Assembly: GCF_900103625.1 (NCBI RefSeq)
Contig: NZ_LT629700.1
Coordinates: 1,860,001 to 1,924,000 of the forward strand
DNA from: Corynebacterium mycetoides
GTDB taxonomy: Bacteria > Actinomycetota > Actinomycetes > Mycobacteriales > Mycobacteriaceae
Length of the DNA: 64,000 bases
Direction of reading: 5' to 3'
Shown one piece after another: positions 26,022 to 36,131 of this stretch (positions are counted from its first letter, which is position 1; the number at the start of each line of letters is the position of its first letter). The translations under genes and the position numbers were made by a program. The notes beneath the pieces are model-generated. The model worked only from the letters and a program-made list of their open reading frames with translations, searched no databases and was not told the DNA's origin.

Positions 26022-27071
26022 ATGAGCAGACGCGAGCTTTCCCACGCCCCCATCATCGACGCCGCCTTCGGGCGCACGCCGACGCGCACCCCGGTGTGGT
26101 TCATGCGCCAGGCGGGCCGCTCGCTGCCGGAGTACCGGGAGGTGCGCCAGGGAATCGCCATGCTCGACTCCTGCTTCATGCCGGAGCTGCTCGCGGAGAT
26201 CACGCTGCAGCCGGTGCGCCGCCACGACGTCGACGCCGCGATTTTGTTTTCCGACATCGTCGTCCCGCTCAAAGCCGCGGGCGTGGACGTGGAGATCGTC
26301 CCGGGCCGCGGCCCCGTGATGGGGGAGGCGGTGCGCAGCCGGGCGGACGTCGACAAGCTGCCCGTGCTCGACGGCGACGTCGAGGAGGTCGCCGACGGCA
26401 TCCGCATCATCGTGGGGGAGCTCACCGACGCCCAGGCGCTCATCGGGTTTGTGGGGGCGCCGTTCACGCTGGCCAGCTACCTGATTGAGGGCGGGCCGTC
26501 GAAGAACCACGAGAAGACGAAGGCGATGATGCACGCCGAGCCACACACGTGGCACGCGCTGATGGAGAAGCTGGTGCCCACCATCGTGGCGTTCCTGCGC
26601 ACGCAGGTCGACGCGGGCATCGACGCGATGCAGCTGTTCGACTCCTGGGCGGGTTTTCTCACTGAAGCCGACTACCGCGAGTACGTGCTTCCGTATTCCA
26701 CGGAGATTCTGCGCGCGGTCGAGGGCGAGATCCCGCGCATCCACTTCGGCGTGGCCACCGGCGAGCTGCTGGGCGCGATGTCGGAGGCGGGCAGCGAGGT
26801 GATGGGCGTGGATTGGCGCGTGCCGCTCGACGCCGCCGCGACGCGTTTCGCCTCCCCGCGCGTGCTGCAAGGCAACCTGGACCCGGCCATCCTGTTCGCC
26901 GGCACCGAGGTCGTGCGCGGCGAGGCGGCCCGCATCAAGGCGGAGGCGGCGCGAGCGATCGCGGCCGGCGACGCCACCGGCCACATTTTCAACCTGGGCC
27001 ACGGGGTGCTGCCCACCACGGACGCCGCCGCGATCACCGAGGCCGTGGCGATCATCCACGAGGAGGACTAG
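26022..27071 (+). CDS. hemE: Uroporphyrinogen decarboxylase
   Basis: Decarboxylates uroporphyrinogen III to coproporphyrinogen III; 349 aa, cytosolic homodimer. The N-terminal signature PVWFMRQAGRSLPEYREVRQ contains the substrate-binding Arg residues; then ILFSDIVVPLKAAG with the central Asp, GFVGAPFTLASYLIEGG, FDSWAGFLTEADYREYV and HIFNLGHGVLPTT. The next gene starts directly after its stop, so hemE and hemY are co-transcribed. Confidence 0.95.
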   Translation: MSRRELSHAPIIDAAFGRTPTRTPVWFMRQAGRSLPEYREVRQGIAMLDSCFMPELLAEITLQPVRRHDVDAAILFSDIVVPLKAAGVDVEIVPGRGPVMGEAVRSRADVDKLPVLDGDVEEVADGIRIIVGELTDAQALIGFVGAPFTLASYLIEGGPSKNHEKTKAMMHAEPHTWHALMEKLVPTIVAFLRTQVDAGIDAMQLFDSWAGFLTEADYREYVLPYSTEILRAVEGEIPRIHFGVATGELLGAMSEAGSEVMGVDWRVPLDAAATRFASPRVLQGNLDPAILFAGTEVVRGEAARIKAEAARAIAAGDATGHIFNLGHGVLPTTDAAAITEAVAIIHEED

Positions 27072-28442
27072 ATGCGTATCGCGATTGTCGGAGCCGGCCT
27101 GGCGGGTCTGACCGCGGCCTACGAGCTGCGGGACCACACGGTCGACGTCTACGAGGCCACCGACCGCATCGGCGGCAAGCTGCACACCGTCGCGTTCGAG
27201 GCCGGCCCCACGGACATGGGCGCGGAGGCGTTTTTGGCGCGGCGCGCGGACGCCGTGGAGTTTGTCACGTCGCTGGGTCTCGCCGGCTCGCTGGTTCAGC
27301 CCTCCGGCCTCGGCTCCTTGGTCTTCACCGGCGGCGAGGCCAGGCCGCTGCCCCGCGGCGGGGTGATGGGCATTCCGTCGTCATCCGAGCCGGTCAAGCA
27401 CCTGGTCTCCGCCGCAACGGCCGCGCGTATCGACGCCGAGTCCGACGCGCCCGGCTTCCAGTGGGACACGTCGGGTGACGTCAGCGTCGGCGAGCTCGTG
27501 CGCCAGCGCTACGGCGACGAGGTGGTGGACCGCGTCGTCTCCGCGCTGCTCGGCGGCGTGTACTCCTGCACCGCCGACGACCTCGGGGTGCGCGCCACGG
27601 TGCCGCAGCTCGCCGCCGAGCTCGACCGGCTTTCCGCCGCGGGCCCGGTGCATCTGTCGGAGGCGGTGCGCAACCTGGAGGCGTCCCGCGCCGAGCTGCC
27701 CAGCGGCCAGGGACCGGTGTTCACCACGTTCCGCGAGGGCTACCAGGAGCTCTACGAGGCGCTCGCGGAGAAAAGCGGCGCCGACATCTACGTCGACGCG
27801 TTCATTTCCGGCATCGTCCGCGACGGCGGGGGTTTCCGGCTCGCAGGGGGGGAGGACGTGGTGTACGACCGCGTGATCGTCGCCACGCCGGCCCCGACCG
27901 CCGCCCTGCTGCTCAAGGGCGTGGCGCCCGAGGCGTCCGCCCGTCTGTCCACCGTCAAGCTCGCCAACTCCGTGGTGGTGGGGATGCGCTTTGCCTCAAG
28001 TGACGGACTGCCCGAGAACTCCGGCGTGCTCGTCGCCGCGGACGAGGAGGGGCTCACCGCCAAGGCGTTCACCTTCTCCTCGCGGAAGTGGCCGCACCTG
28101 GCCGAGCGCGGCGGGGCGCTCGTGCGCGCGAGCTTCGGGCGCTTCGGCGACGACATCGCGTTGCGCGCCACCGAGGACGAGCTTGTCGACGCCGCCCTCG
28201 ACGACCTCGCCACCATCACCGGCTTCGACGGCCGCGCCGCCGGCCTGGAGGAGATCTACGTGCAGCGCTGGCTCGGCGGGCTGCCCCGGTTCGACCCCGC
28301 CCACCTCGCCACCTTGGCCGCCGTTGATGAGCAGCTCGAGGCGACTCCGGGCATCGTGGCCACCGGCGCGTGGGCGGGCGGTGTCGGAGTGCCCAGCGTG
28401 ATCGCCCACGCCCGCGCCGCCGCCACGAAGGCGGTCTCGTGA
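27072..28442 (+). CDS. hemY: Coproporphyrinogen III oxidase / protoporphyrinogen oxidase-type flavoprotein
   Basis: FAD-dependent oxidase of 456 aa. In actinobacteria, HemY-type enzymes oxidise coproporphyrinogen III to coproporphyrin III (CgoX) in the coproporphyrin-dependent pathway. The dinucleotide site is IVGAGLAGLTAAYELRD, followed by YEATDRIGGKL, MGAEAFLARRADA and a C-terminal GAWAGGVGVPSVIAHARAAA. It is membrane-associated in related enzymes. Its stop overlaps the next GTG. CpfC and ChdC, needed to finish heme, are not in the window. Confidence 0.92.
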   Translation: MRIAIVGAGLAGLTAAYELRDHTVDVYEATDRIGGKLHTVAFEAGPTDMGAEAFLARRADAVEFVTSLGLAGSLVQPSGLGSLVFTGGEARPLPRGGVMGIPSSSEPVKHLVSAATAARIDAESDAPGFQWDTSGDVSVGELVRQRYGDEVVDRVVSALLGGVYSCTADDLGVRATVPQLAAELDRLSAAGPVHLSEAVRNLEASRAELPSGQGPVFTTFREGYQELYEALAEKSGADIYVDAFISGIVRDGGGFRLAGGEDVVYDRVIVATPAPTAALLLKGVAPEASARLSTVKLANSVVVGMRFASSDGLPENSGVLVAADEEGLTAKAFTFSSRKWPHLAERGGALVRASFGRFGDDIALRATEDELVDAALDDLATITGFDGRAAGLEEIYVQRWLGGLPRFDPAHLATLAAVDEQLEATPGIVATGAWAGGVGVPSVIAHARAAATKAVS

Positions 28443-29152
28443 CGGAGCAGCAGGAGGCGCGGCAGCCCGAGAAGGAGTGGTGGGAGGAGGACGGCCTGCC
28501 GTGGAACTCCAAGCCCACACGCGCGGACTACTGGTGCCTCGGCTGGTTCGCCTTCGTCGGGGTCTTCGGGCTGGCCATGATCCCGCTGCGCGCCTGGCTG
28601 CTCGGCCTCGACCCGCCGGTGATGCTGGCGCTGACGGGGTCGCGCATCGGCGCGGCGTCGACAGGCGCCCTGGCGTCTGTCGGCCAGGCCGACAACTGGC
28701 TGCTCTACCTGCTCATCGGCTCCGTGGTGGCCATTAAGTTCGACTGGATCTACTGGTGGGCCGGCAAGCTCTGGGGCCGCGGCATCCTGGAGGTGCAGGC
28801 GGGCCAGTCGAAGCGCGCGGCCCGCAACATCGCGCGCGTGGAGCGCTGGGCGGTTAAGCTCGGCTGGCTGGGGATCTTCCTGGCCTACCTGCCCATTCCG
28901 CTGCCGCTCGCGTTCGTGGTGTTCGTGCTGGCGGGCATGACGGGGATGCCGCTGTGGAAGTTCATGGTGCTCAACTTCGTGGCCAAGACGATCTGGTCTT
29001 TCCTCTACTTCGCGCTCGGCTGGGAGATCGGCGAGCCGGTCGTGTTCGTGCTCGAGCAGTACGCCCGGGTGGCCAACTGGATCGCGATCGCGCTCGTCGC
29101 GGTCATCATGTTCACCGCCTTCAGGAACCAGAGCAAAAAGCAGGTGCCCTAG
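28439..29152 (+). CDS. DedA/VTT-domain membrane protein
   Basis: 237 aa, GTG start overlapping the hemY stop. The N-terminal 35 residues are acidic ([12 protein letters not shown]). The VTT core carries a hydrophobic segment [39 protein letters not shown], the family-like [20 protein letters not shown] with [19 protein letters not shown], and a final helix [14 protein letters not shown]. DedA proteins act in lipid-carrier or phospholipid scrambling in other bacteria (established for some members). A role for this gene in heme or cytochrome assembly is only suggested by position. Confidence 0.8.
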   Translation: MTEQQEARQPEKEWWEEDGLPWNSKPTRADYWCLGWFAFVGVFGLAMIPLRAWLLGLDPPVMLALTGSRIGAASTGALASVGQADNWLLYLLIGSVVAIKFDWIYWWAGKLWGRGILEVQAGQSKRAARNIARVERWAVKLGWLGIFLAYLPIPLPLAFVVFVLAGMTGMPLWKFMVLNFVAKTIWSFLYFALGWEIGEPVVFVLEQYARVANWIAIALVAVIMFTAFRNQSKKQVP

Positions 29153-29162
29153 ACTGGAGCGC
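29150..29162 (+). promoter_or_regulatory. Leaderless promoter of hemL overlapping the upstream stop codon
   Basis: TAGACT at 29150-29155 starts with the TAG stop of the DedA-type gene and is 7 nt from the hemL ATG. Confidence 0.6.
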
Positions 29163-30497
29163 ATGACTGCGCACATTCCGACACCCACGTCCGCCAACAC
29201 CGCGCGCTCGGCCGAGCTGTTCCAGCGCGCACAGCACGTCACCCCGGGCGGTGTGAACTCGCCCGTGCGCGCCTTCGGCTCGGTGGGGGGCCAGGCCCGC
29301 TTCATCGCGAAAGCCCGCGGCAGCCAGCTTATCGACGTCGACGGCAACGCCTACGTGGACCTCATCGACTCCTGGGGCCCCATGCTCCACGGCAACGCGC
29401 GGCCGGAGATTGTCGAGGCCGTAAAGGAGGCGCTTGCCGACGGCCTCTCGTTCGGCGCCCCGACCCAGGCCGAGGTGGAGATCGCGGAGATGATTGTGGA
29501 GCGCACCTCCGTGGACGAGGTCCGCATGGTCAACTCCGGCACGGAGGCGACCATGTCGGCGGTGCGTCTCGCGCGCGGCTTCACGGGCCGGCCGAAGATT
29601 GTGAAGTTCGACGGCTGCTACCACGGCCACGTCGACGCACTTCTCGCCTCCGCGGGCTCAGGCTTGGCCACGTTCTCCCTGCCCGACTCTCCTGGCGTGA
29701 CCGGCGCGCAGGCCGCCGACACCATCGTGGTGCCCTACAACGACCTCGAGGCGGTGCGGCAGGCGTTCGCCGACAACCCCGGCGAGATCGCCGCTGTGAT
29801 CACCGAGGCGGCCGCCGGCAACATGGGCACGGTCGCCCCGCGCGAGGGCTTTAACGCGGCGCTCAAAGAGATCGCCCACGACAACGGCGCACTGCTTATC
29901 ATCGACGAGGTGATGACGGGCTTCCGCACCTCCTACTCAGGCTGGTACGGCGTGGACGGCGTGGCGGGGGACCTGACCACCTTCGGCAAGGTCATCTCCG
30001 GCGGCCTGCCGGCGGCGGCGTTCGGCGGGCGCCGGGACATCATGGAGAAGCTCGCGCCGGGCGGCCCCGTCTACCAGGCCGGCACGCTCAGCGGAAACCC
30101 GGTGGCGATGGCGGCCGGGATGGCGTCGCTGCGCCTCGCCAGCGAGGACATCTACCCGGTGCTGCTGCGCAACGCCGACACGCTCGAGCATCTCATCCAC
30201 ACCGCGCTTGAGCGCGAGGGCGTCGCCCACCATGTGCAGCGGGCGTCGACAATGCTCTCGATCCGCTTCGCCGACGGCGAGGGCACCAACTTCGACGAGA
30301 TGAAGGCCGCCGACACATTCCGCTACCCGGCGTTCTTCCACGCGCTGCTGGACAACGGCGTCTACGCTCCGCCGAGCCCGTTCGAGACGTGGTTCGTGTC
30401 CACGGCGCTCACGGCCGACGACTTCGGGCGCATCGAGCGCGCCCTCGCCGTGGCCGCGAAGGCCGCGGCGCAGGCCACCGCCGGGGCCGCCTCATGA
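29163..30497 (+). CDS. hemL: Glutamate-1-semialdehyde 2,1-aminomutase
   Basis: PLP enzyme that converts glutamate-1-semialdehyde to 5-aminolevulinate, acting right after HemA; 444 aa, cytosolic. Motifs: [66 protein letters not shown] and the PLP-lysine segment [18 protein letters not shown]. Its stop overlaps the next ATG. The distance from hemA, with other genes between, is typical for the genus. Confidence 0.95.
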   Translation: MTAHIPTPTSANTARSAELFQRAQHVTPGGVNSPVRAFGSVGGQARFIAKARGSQLIDVDGNAYVDLIDSWGPMLHGNARPEIVEAVKEALADGLSFGAPTQAEVEIAEMIVERTSVDEVRMVNSGTEATMSAVRLARGFTGRPKIVKFDGCYHGHVDALLASAGSGLATFSLPDSPGVTGAQAADTIVVPYNDLEAVRQAFADNPGEIAAVITEAAAGNMGTVAPREGFNAALKEIAHDNGALLIIDEVMTGFRTSYSGWYGVDGVAGDLTTFGKVISGGLPAAAFGGRRDIMEKLAPGGPVYQAGTLSGNPVAMAAGMASLRLASEDIYPVLLRNADTLEHLIHTALEREGVAHHVQRASTMLSIRFADGEGTNFDEMKAADTFRYPAFFHALLDNGVYAPPSPFETWFVSTALTADDFGRIERALAVAAKAAAQATAGAAS

Positions 30498-31102
30498 GCG
30501 GTCCGCGCACCGTCGTCCACCTCGTGCGCCACGGCGAGGTGTACAACCCGATGAGGCTTCTGTACGGGCGCATGCCGGGCTTCCACTTAAGCGCCCGCGG
30601 CCGCTCGATGGCGGCGGTGACCGCGCGTTTCTTCGAGGGCCGCGACGTCACCTACCTGGCGTCGAGCCCGCTCGAGCGCGCCCGGGAGACGGCCGCGCCG
30701 ATCGCGCAGGTCACGGGCTGCGAGGTGGACACGATCGAGGATGTCATCGAGTCCTCCAACACGTTCGAGGGGCTGCGCACCAAGGGGCCGCGCTCCCAGC
30801 TGTGGTACCCGCCGCGCTGGAGGCACTTGACCAACCCGCTGCGTCCCAGCTGGGGCGAGCCGTACGAGGATATCCTGGCGCGCATGCTCCGGGGGGTGGA
30901 GCACGCGCGGGCGACAGCGGAGGGCCACGAGGCGGTGGTGGTCAGCCACCAGCTGCCGATTGTCACCGTGCAGCGCCATGTGCAGGGCAAACCGTTGCCG
31001 CACATCAGGCGCGAGTGCGACCTGGCGAGCGTGACCTCGCTTGTGTTTGACGGCCCGGATGTTGTTGACTGGTCGTACAACCGACCAGCGAAGGATGTCT
31101 AG
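30494..31102 (+). CDS. Histidine phosphatase family protein
   Basis: 202 aa from the ATG that overlaps the hemL stop. The phosphohistidine motif is [12 protein letters not shown] near the N-terminus; the second catalytic His is in [16 protein letters not shown], and [15 protein letters not shown] supplies the second phosphate-binding Arg. The substrate is unknown; the family includes phosphoglycerate mutase-like phosphatases. It lies between hemL and the cytochrome c maturation genes and is probably co-transcribed with both, with no intergenic space on either side. Confidence 0.9.
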   Translation: MSGPRTVVHLVRHGEVYNPMRLLYGRMPGFHLSARGRSMAAVTARFFEGRDVTYLASSPLERARETAAPIAQVTGCEVDTIEDVIESSNTFEGLRTKGPRSQLWYPPRWRHLTNPLRPSWGEPYEDILARMLRGVEHARATAEGHEAVVVSHQLPIVTVQRHVQGKPLPHIRRECDLASVTSLVFDGPDVVDWSYNRPAKDV

Positions 31103-31663
31103 ATGCTGAAGCGACTCGCCGCGCCGTGTGCCGCGGTACTGCTGATCGCAGGCTGCTCCGCCCCCGACGACGGCGCGACGTTCTCGTTCCACTCGCCCGG
31201 CGGCCAGGTGGAGATCTTCTACGACGAGGCAGACCGCGCACCCCTGCCGGACTTCGGCGGGGAATCCCTCATGCAGCCGGGGGAGCAGATCAACCTCACG
31301 GACTACGACGGCCAGATCGTCGTGCTCAACGCATGGGGGCAGTGGTGCGCGCCGTGCCGCGCCGAGGTCGACGACCTGCAGGAGGTCCACGAGGCACTCG
31401 GAGGCGACGGCACCGTGCTGGGTATCAACGTGCGCGACTACAACCCCGACATCGCCCGCGACTTCGTCATCGACAACGGGGTGACCTACCCGTCGATCTA
31501 CGACCCGCCTTTTAAAACGGCCGTCAACCTCGGCGGCGTCCCCAGCTCCGTGATCCCGACGACCGTGGTCTTGGACAGGCAGCACCGCCCCGCGGCCGTG
31601 TTCCTCCGCGAGGTCAGCGCCGGCGACATCCTGGCCGTGACCGACGAGCTCAAGGGAGAGTAG
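31103..31663 (+). CDS. resA: Thioredoxin-like lipoprotein for cytochrome c maturation (ResA/TlpA type)
   Basis: 186 aa. A lipoprotein signal with lipobox LLIAGCS places it on the outer face of the cell membrane. The thioredoxin domain has VLNAWGQWCAPCRAEVDDL (W-C-A-P-C) and the cis-Pro segment GVPSSVIPTTVVLD. It is predicted to reduce the apocytochrome CxxCH cysteines with electrons from CcdA, which is encoded next with no gap. Long for a bare thioredoxin because of the signal and the linker. Confidence 0.9.
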   Translation: MLKRLAAPCAAVLLIAGCSAPDDGATFSFHSPGGQVEIFYDEADRAPLPDFGGESLMQPGEQINLTDYDGQIVVLNAWGQWCAPCRAEVDDLQEVHEALGGDGTVLGINVRDYNPDIARDFVIDNGVTYPSIYDPPFKTAVNLGGVPSSVIPTTVVLDRQHRPAAVFLREVSAGDILAVTDELKGE

Positions 31664-32443
31664 ATGGGCGAGGTGTTCTCCGACATCGTGATGACGGGAC
31701 CGCTCGTCGTCGGGATCCTGGCGGCCGCGCTCGCCGGGCTGGTCTCGTTCGCGTCCCCGTGCGTGATCCCCCTCGTGCCGGGCTACCTGTCGTATCTCTC
31801 GGGCGTTGTCGGCGGCGAGATGGAGTACAGGGAGCAGGGACCGAGGGTGGTGTCGAAGAGGTGGGCGGTCGCCGGCGCGGCGGGCCTGTTCATCCTCGGG
31901 TTCACGATGGTGTTCCTGCTGGCCACGGTCTCGGTGTTCGGGGCGATCAGCCTGATCGCGCTGAACGCGGACACCCTGATGCGCGCCGGCGGGGTGGTCA
32001 CCATCGTGATGGGCCTGGTGTTCATCGGCGCCGTGCCGCTGCTGCAGCGCGACACCCGCATGGCGCCGAAGAAGTGGACGACGATCGTGGGCGCGCCGCT
32101 GCTCGGCGGGGTGTTCGCGCTGGGGTGGACGCCGTGCCTGGGGCCGACGCTGGCCGCGATTATCTCGGTGTCGGTGGGCACCGAGGGGTTGACGGCGGCG
32201 CGCGGGGTGTTCCTCGTCATCGCGTACTGCCTAGGCCTGGGCTTGCCGTTCCTGCTCATGGCCTTCGGCTCCGCCTGGGCGGTTGCGGGCGTGGACTTTC
32301 TGCGCCGCCACTCGCGCACCATCCAGATCCTCGGCGGGGTGCTCATGATTCTCGTCGGGCTCATGCTTGTCACCGGCGCGTGGAACCACTTCATCGCGTG
32401 GTCGCGCCAACTCGTTGTCGGATACGGAGCGACCATCATCTAA
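31664..32443 (+). CDS. ccdA: Cytochrome c biogenesis membrane protein CcdA
   Basis: 259 aa, six predicted membrane helices. Redox cysteines lie in FASPCVIPLVPGYLSYL (helix 1) and LGWTPCLGPTLAAI (helix 4), the CcdA/DsbD-beta pattern that passes electrons from cytosolic thioredoxin to extracytoplasmic ResA. The start follows directly after the resA stop and its own stop overlaps the resB ATG, so the maturation genes form a tight operon. Confidence 0.93.
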   Translation: MGEVFSDIVMTGPLVVGILAAALAGLVSFASPCVIPLVPGYLSYLSGVVGGEMEYREQGPRVVSKRWAVAGAAGLFILGFTMVFLLATVSVFGAISLIALNADTLMRAGGVVTIVMGLVFIGAVPLLQRDTRMAPKKWTTIVGAPLLGGVFALGWTPCLGPTLAAIISVSVGTEGLTAARGVFLVIAYCLGLGLPFLLMAFGSAWAVAGVDFLRRHSRTIQILGGVLMILVGLMLVTGAWNHFIAWSRQLVVGYGATII

Positions 32444-34080
32444 TGAGGACAGTTACTACCTGGCTGCGCGCGACGTGGCACTGGCTGACCAGCATGCGCA
32501 CCGCGCTGGTGCTGCTGTTCATGCTCGCGCTGGCCGCGATTCCGGGCGCGTTGCTCCCGCAGCGCACCGTCAGCGCCTCCCTGGTCAACGACTTCATCGA
32601 GGCCAACCCCACGATGGGGCCGATCTACGACCGGCTGCAGTTGTTCAACGTCTTTGGTTCCACGTGGTTCATCGCGATTGTGACGCTTTTGATGATCTCG
32701 CTGGTGGGCTGCATCATCCCGCGCACGATGGAGCACTGGCGCGCCTACCGGGCTACCCCCGCGCGGGCCCCCAAGTTCCTGCACCGGATGCCCCTGCACG
32801 CTCAAGGGAGCGTCGATAAGCCGCTTGCCGACGTCGAAAGCGACATCGCCCGAATCCTGTCGCGCTGGCACACCGCGACGTACACGCCGGAGCAGGACCG
32901 AGCCGGTGTGTTGTCCATTTCGGCGGAGAAGGGGTACACCCGCGAGCTGATGAACCTGCTCTTCCACATCGGGCTGGTGGGCATGATCATCGCGTTCACG
33001 GCCGGCCGCATGGTCTTCTACGAGGGCCAGGTCATCGTGGTCACGAACTCGGCCTCCGAGTACGCCGTGCCCGTGGAGCAGTCGCGCGAGTTCTGCAACA
33101 CCTCGCCGGCGAACTTCGACGTCTTCCGCGCCGGCCCGCTTTTCGACGGCACAGGGCTCACGCCTTTCTGCTTCGAAGCGCACAACTTCACCGCGGACTA
33201 CCTGGGCAACGGCCAGGCCAATGGCTTCGCCTCCGATATCTCGTACACGACCGACCTGACGGCCGACAGGGCCGAGTGGAACGACTACACCCTGCGGGTC
33301 AACCACCCGCTGCGCATCAACGGCGACCGCGTGTACATGCAGGGCCACGGTTTCGCCCCCCAGGTTACGGTGACGTGGCCGGACGGGGAGTCGCGCACCC
33401 AGATGATCCAGTTCCGCCCGACCGATCTGCAGAACTTCCTATCCGACGGCGTGATGCGTTTCGACCCGCCGGCCGGCATGTACCCCGATCTGACCGAGCG
33501 CCGCGAGAACCAGATCGCCATCGAGGGCGTGTTCGCGCCGACCGCGCGGTGGATTGGCCCGAACGGCGACCAGCTGCAGTCGTCGTTCCCGGCGATGGAG
33601 AACCCGGCGATGGCCGTGGACATCTACTTAGGCGACGCGGGATTAGACACCGGCCGCCCGCAAAACATCTTCGTGCTCGACCAGTCGCTCATTGCCGACG
33701 GCCGCCTGCAGAAGGTCGACCGCGTCAACCTGACGCCGGGCGAGGAGGTCACCATCGACGGCGGCATCACCGTGCGTTTCGACGGCGCCGCCGAGTACGC
33801 CAACTACCAGATCTCCCGCGACCCCACCCAGATGTGGGCGCTGGTGACAACCGTCGTGATGCTCGGCGCGCTCATCGGTTCCGTGACCATCAAGCGCCGC
33901 CGCATGTGGGTGCGCCTGGCGCCGGACGACGCGGGCGGGACCCACGTGGAGCTGGCGGGCCTGGCACGCACCGACCGCGCCGGGTGGGGAGCGGAGTTCC
34001 ACGAGATCGCCGACAAGGTTCTGGGCCGCGCGCCCGAAGAACCGGACGGCGAGGAATTTGAGATCGACGACCTTGGATAA
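32443..34080 (+). CDS. resB: Cytochrome c biogenesis protein ResB
   Basis: 545 aa from the ATG overlapping the ccdA stop; the upstream open frame inside ccdA is not used. Membrane helices: TALVLLFMLALAAIPGALLP, STWFIAIVTLLMISLVGCII, LLFHIGLVGMIIAFTAGRM and, after a large extracytoplasmic domain (about 190-460), WALVTTVVMLGALIGSVTI. System II ResB works with CcsA to deliver heme and ligate it to apocytochrome c outside the membrane. The tail is acidic (PEEPDGEEFEIDDLG). Confidence 0.92.
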   Translation: MRTVTTWLRATWHWLTSMRTALVLLFMLALAAIPGALLPQRTVSASLVNDFIEANPTMGPIYDRLQLFNVFGSTWFIAIVTLLMISLVGCIIPRTMEHWRAYRATPARAPKFLHRMPLHAQGSVDKPLADVESDIARILSRWHTATYTPEQDRAGVLSISAEKGYTRELMNLLFHIGLVGMIIAFTAGRMVFYEGQVIVVTNSASEYAVPVEQSREFCNTSPANFDVFRAGPLFDGTGLTPFCFEAHNFTADYLGNGQANGFASDISYTTDLTADRAEWNDYTLRVNHPLRINGDRVYMQGHGFAPQVTVTWPDGESRTQMIQFRPTDLQNFLSDGVMRFDPPAGMYPDLTERRENQIAIEGVFAPTARWIGPNGDQLQSSFPAMENPAMAVDIYLGDAGLDTGRPQNIFVLDQSLIADGRLQKVDRVNLTPGEEVTIDGGITVRFDGAAEYANYQISRDPTQMWALVTTVVMLGALIGSVTIKRRRMWVRLAPDDAGGTHVELAGLARTDRAGWGAEFHEIADKVLGRAPEEPDGEEFEIDDLG

Positions 34081-34108
34081 GCCCGCCGCCGTGCGGTAGG
34101 TTTAGCCT

Positions 34109-35131
34109 ATGCTCGTGGACTCAACCATGGCGGACCTGTCTGACCTGACGTTCCGCACCGCTTTCGTTATCTACCTCGTCGCGTTGATCATGTCGTGCGT
34201 CTACTACGGGCGCATGTTCGGGGTCGTCGACATGCGCCGGGAGCGCGCCCGCTCGCAGGCCGAGAGCGCCACCTCCAAAGTCCCCGTCACTGTCGGGGCG
34301 GGCGGGCCGCCCACGACCGTGGCGCCGGCGCCTAGCGTTTTCGACGAGTCCGAGTACTCCCGCCGCATCGCCGGCGCCCGCAAGTGGGCGAACATGACGC
34401 AGGCGCTGGTGTGGTTCGGCATTCTGCTGCACCTGGCCTCGTTCATCACCCGCGGCCTGGCCGCCCGGCGTTTCCCGCTGGGCAACCTGTACGAGTACAT
34501 CTTGTTCATGTCGGCGGTAGTGATGGTGGCCGCGGCGGTGGTGATCCAGCGCAGGAACTGGCACACGCTGTGGCCGTGGGTGCTCTCGCCGATGATCATC
34601 GCGATGTTCCTCAACTCCACGGTCTTCCACATGCAGGCCGCGCCCGTCGTGCCGGCGCTGCAGTCCTACTGGCTGCCGGTGCACGTGTCCTCGGTGTCCA
34701 TCGGGGCGTCGATAGGCATCGTCTCCGGGCTTTTCGCCCTGCTGTACCTGCTGCGCATGTGGCAGCCGCGGGGCGAGGAGCACGGCTTCTTCGGCGCCAT
34801 TGCCAAGCCGCTGCCGAGCGCGAAGACGCTGGACCAGATCACGTACAAGACCGCGATTATCACCCTGCCCCTGTTCGGCATCGGCATCGTCTTCGGAGCG
34901 ATCTGGGCCGAGGTGGCGTGGGGCCGCTTCTGGGGCTGGGACGCCAAGGAAACGGTGTCCATGATCACGTGGGTGCTCTACGCCGCCTACCTGCACGCGC
35001 GCGCGACCGCTGGCTGGAAGAACGTCCGCGCCGCCTGGATCAACGTGTTCGCTCTGGCCATGACGATTTTCAACATGACCTACGTCAATACGGTGATCGC
35101 GGGCCTGCACTCGTACGCGGGGCTGAACTAA
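34109..35131 (+). CDS. ccsA: Cytochrome c biogenesis protein CcsA/ResC
   Basis: 340 aa heme-handling membrane protein of System II. Multiple helices; the heme-binding tryptophan-rich segment reads AWGRFWGWDAKETVSMITWV with conserved His residues near ILLHLASF and AAYLHARATAG. Start at 34109 (or possibly MADLSDLTF at 34127). TAGGTT ends 6 nt before the ATG, suggesting that a separate leaderless start can supplement the operon transcript. A Pro/Ala-rich cytoplasmic loop covers about residues 45-80. Confidence 0.92.
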   Translation: MLVDSTMADLSDLTFRTAFVIYLVALIMSCVYYGRMFGVVDMRRERARSQAESATSKVPVTVGAGGPPTTVAPAPSVFDESEYSRRIAGARKWANMTQALVWFGILLHLASFITRGLAARRFPLGNLYEYILFMSAVVMVAAAVVIQRRNWHTLWPWVLSPMIIAMFLNSTVFHMQAAPVVPALQSYWLPVHVSSVSIGASIGIVSGLFALLYLLRMWQPRGEEHGFFGAIAKPLPSAKTLDQITYKTAIITLPLFGIGIVFGAIWAEVAWGRFWGWDAKETVSMITWVLYAAYLHARATAGWKNVRAAWINVFALAMTIFNMTYVNTVIAGLHSYAGLN

Positions 35132-36124
35132 ATGAAGGTGCTTATCACCGGCGGCGCCGGCTTCATCGGGTCCACGGTCGCCTCCTGCTGCGCGGATAAC
35201 GGGATCACCCCGGTCATCCTCGACGACTACTCCACCGGCCTACGCGTCTTCGCGCAGCGCTTCGCCCACTACGAGGGTGACATCGCCGACGAGGCCTTGC
35301 TCAACCGCATTCTCGACGAGCACCCGGACATCGAGGCGGTGATTCACTGCGCTGCCAAGATCGTCGTGCCGGAGAGCGTCGAAAAGCCCGTCATGTACTA
35401 CGACAACAACGTCGGCAAGGCGATCTCGCTTCTGCGCGTTATGTCCGCGCGCGGGGTGGGGAAGTTCCTGCTCAGCTCCACCGCGGCGATGTACGAGCCT
35501 GACCCGGATTTCATGGTCAGCGAATCCAGCACGGTCAATCCCACCAGCCCGTACGCGGCGTCGAAGTGGATGTTCGAGCGCGTGCTTGCCGATGCCGCCT
35601 CGGCCGGCGTCATCCGCGCCATCGCCCTGCGCTACTTCAACCCGATCGGCGCCGACCCGCAGCTGCGCACCGGTCTGCAGAATCCGGCGCCCTCGCACGC
35701 GCTGGGCAAAATGATCACTGCGCACGCCTCGGGCGAGCCGTTCACGGTCACCGGCGTGGACTGGCCGACGCGCGACGGCTCGGGCCTGCGCGACTACATC
35801 CACGTGTGGGACCTCGCCCGCGCCCACGTTCTGGCGCTGCGCGCGCAGCTTGGGGATTACGAGGTGATCAACCTCGGCACCGGCACGGGGACGACCGTTT
35901 TCGAGCTCGCCGAGGCCGTGGGCGTGGCCACCGGCACCCCGCTCGAGGTGCGTTCCGCCCCGCGCCGCGACGGCGACGTGGTCGGCAGCGCCGCGCGCAC
36001 CGACAAGGCCGCGCAGGTGCTGGGCTGGAGTCCTGAGTACTCCGTCGCCGACGGCGTGCGCCACTCCCTTGCGTGGGCCCAGAAGCTGCCGGAGGTGCTG
36101 CGGGCCGAGGACGAGGCGAGGTAA
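35132..36124 (+). CDS. galE: UDP-glucose 4-epimerase
   Basis: Extended SDR enzyme, 330 aa, interconverting UDP-glucose and UDP-galactose, which feeds arabinogalactan synthesis in this order. The NAD site is LITGGAGFIGSTVAS, then VIHCAAKIVVPESVEKP, FLLSSTAAMYE and the catalytic Tyr-x3-Lys in SPYAASKWMFE; RYFNPIGADP is characteristic of GalE. It starts immediately after the ccsA stop, so it is transcribed with the cytochrome c genes although the functions differ. Confidence 0.92.
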   Translation: MKVLITGGAGFIGSTVASCCADNGITPVILDDYSTGLRVFAQRFAHYEGDIADEALLNRILDEHPDIEAVIHCAAKIVVPESVEKPVMYYDNNVGKAISLLRVMSARGVGKFLLSSTAAMYEPDPDFMVSESSTVNPTSPYAASKWMFERVLADAASAGVIRAIALRYFNPIGADPQLRTGLQNPAPSHALGKMITAHASGEPFTVTGVDWPTRDGSGLRDYIHVWDLARAHVLALRAQLGDYEVINLGTGTGTTVFELAEAVGVATGTPLEVRSAPRRDGDVVGSAARTDKAAQVLGWSPEYSVADGVRHSLAWAQKLPEVLRAEDEAR

Positions 36125-36131
36125 GCGAGCC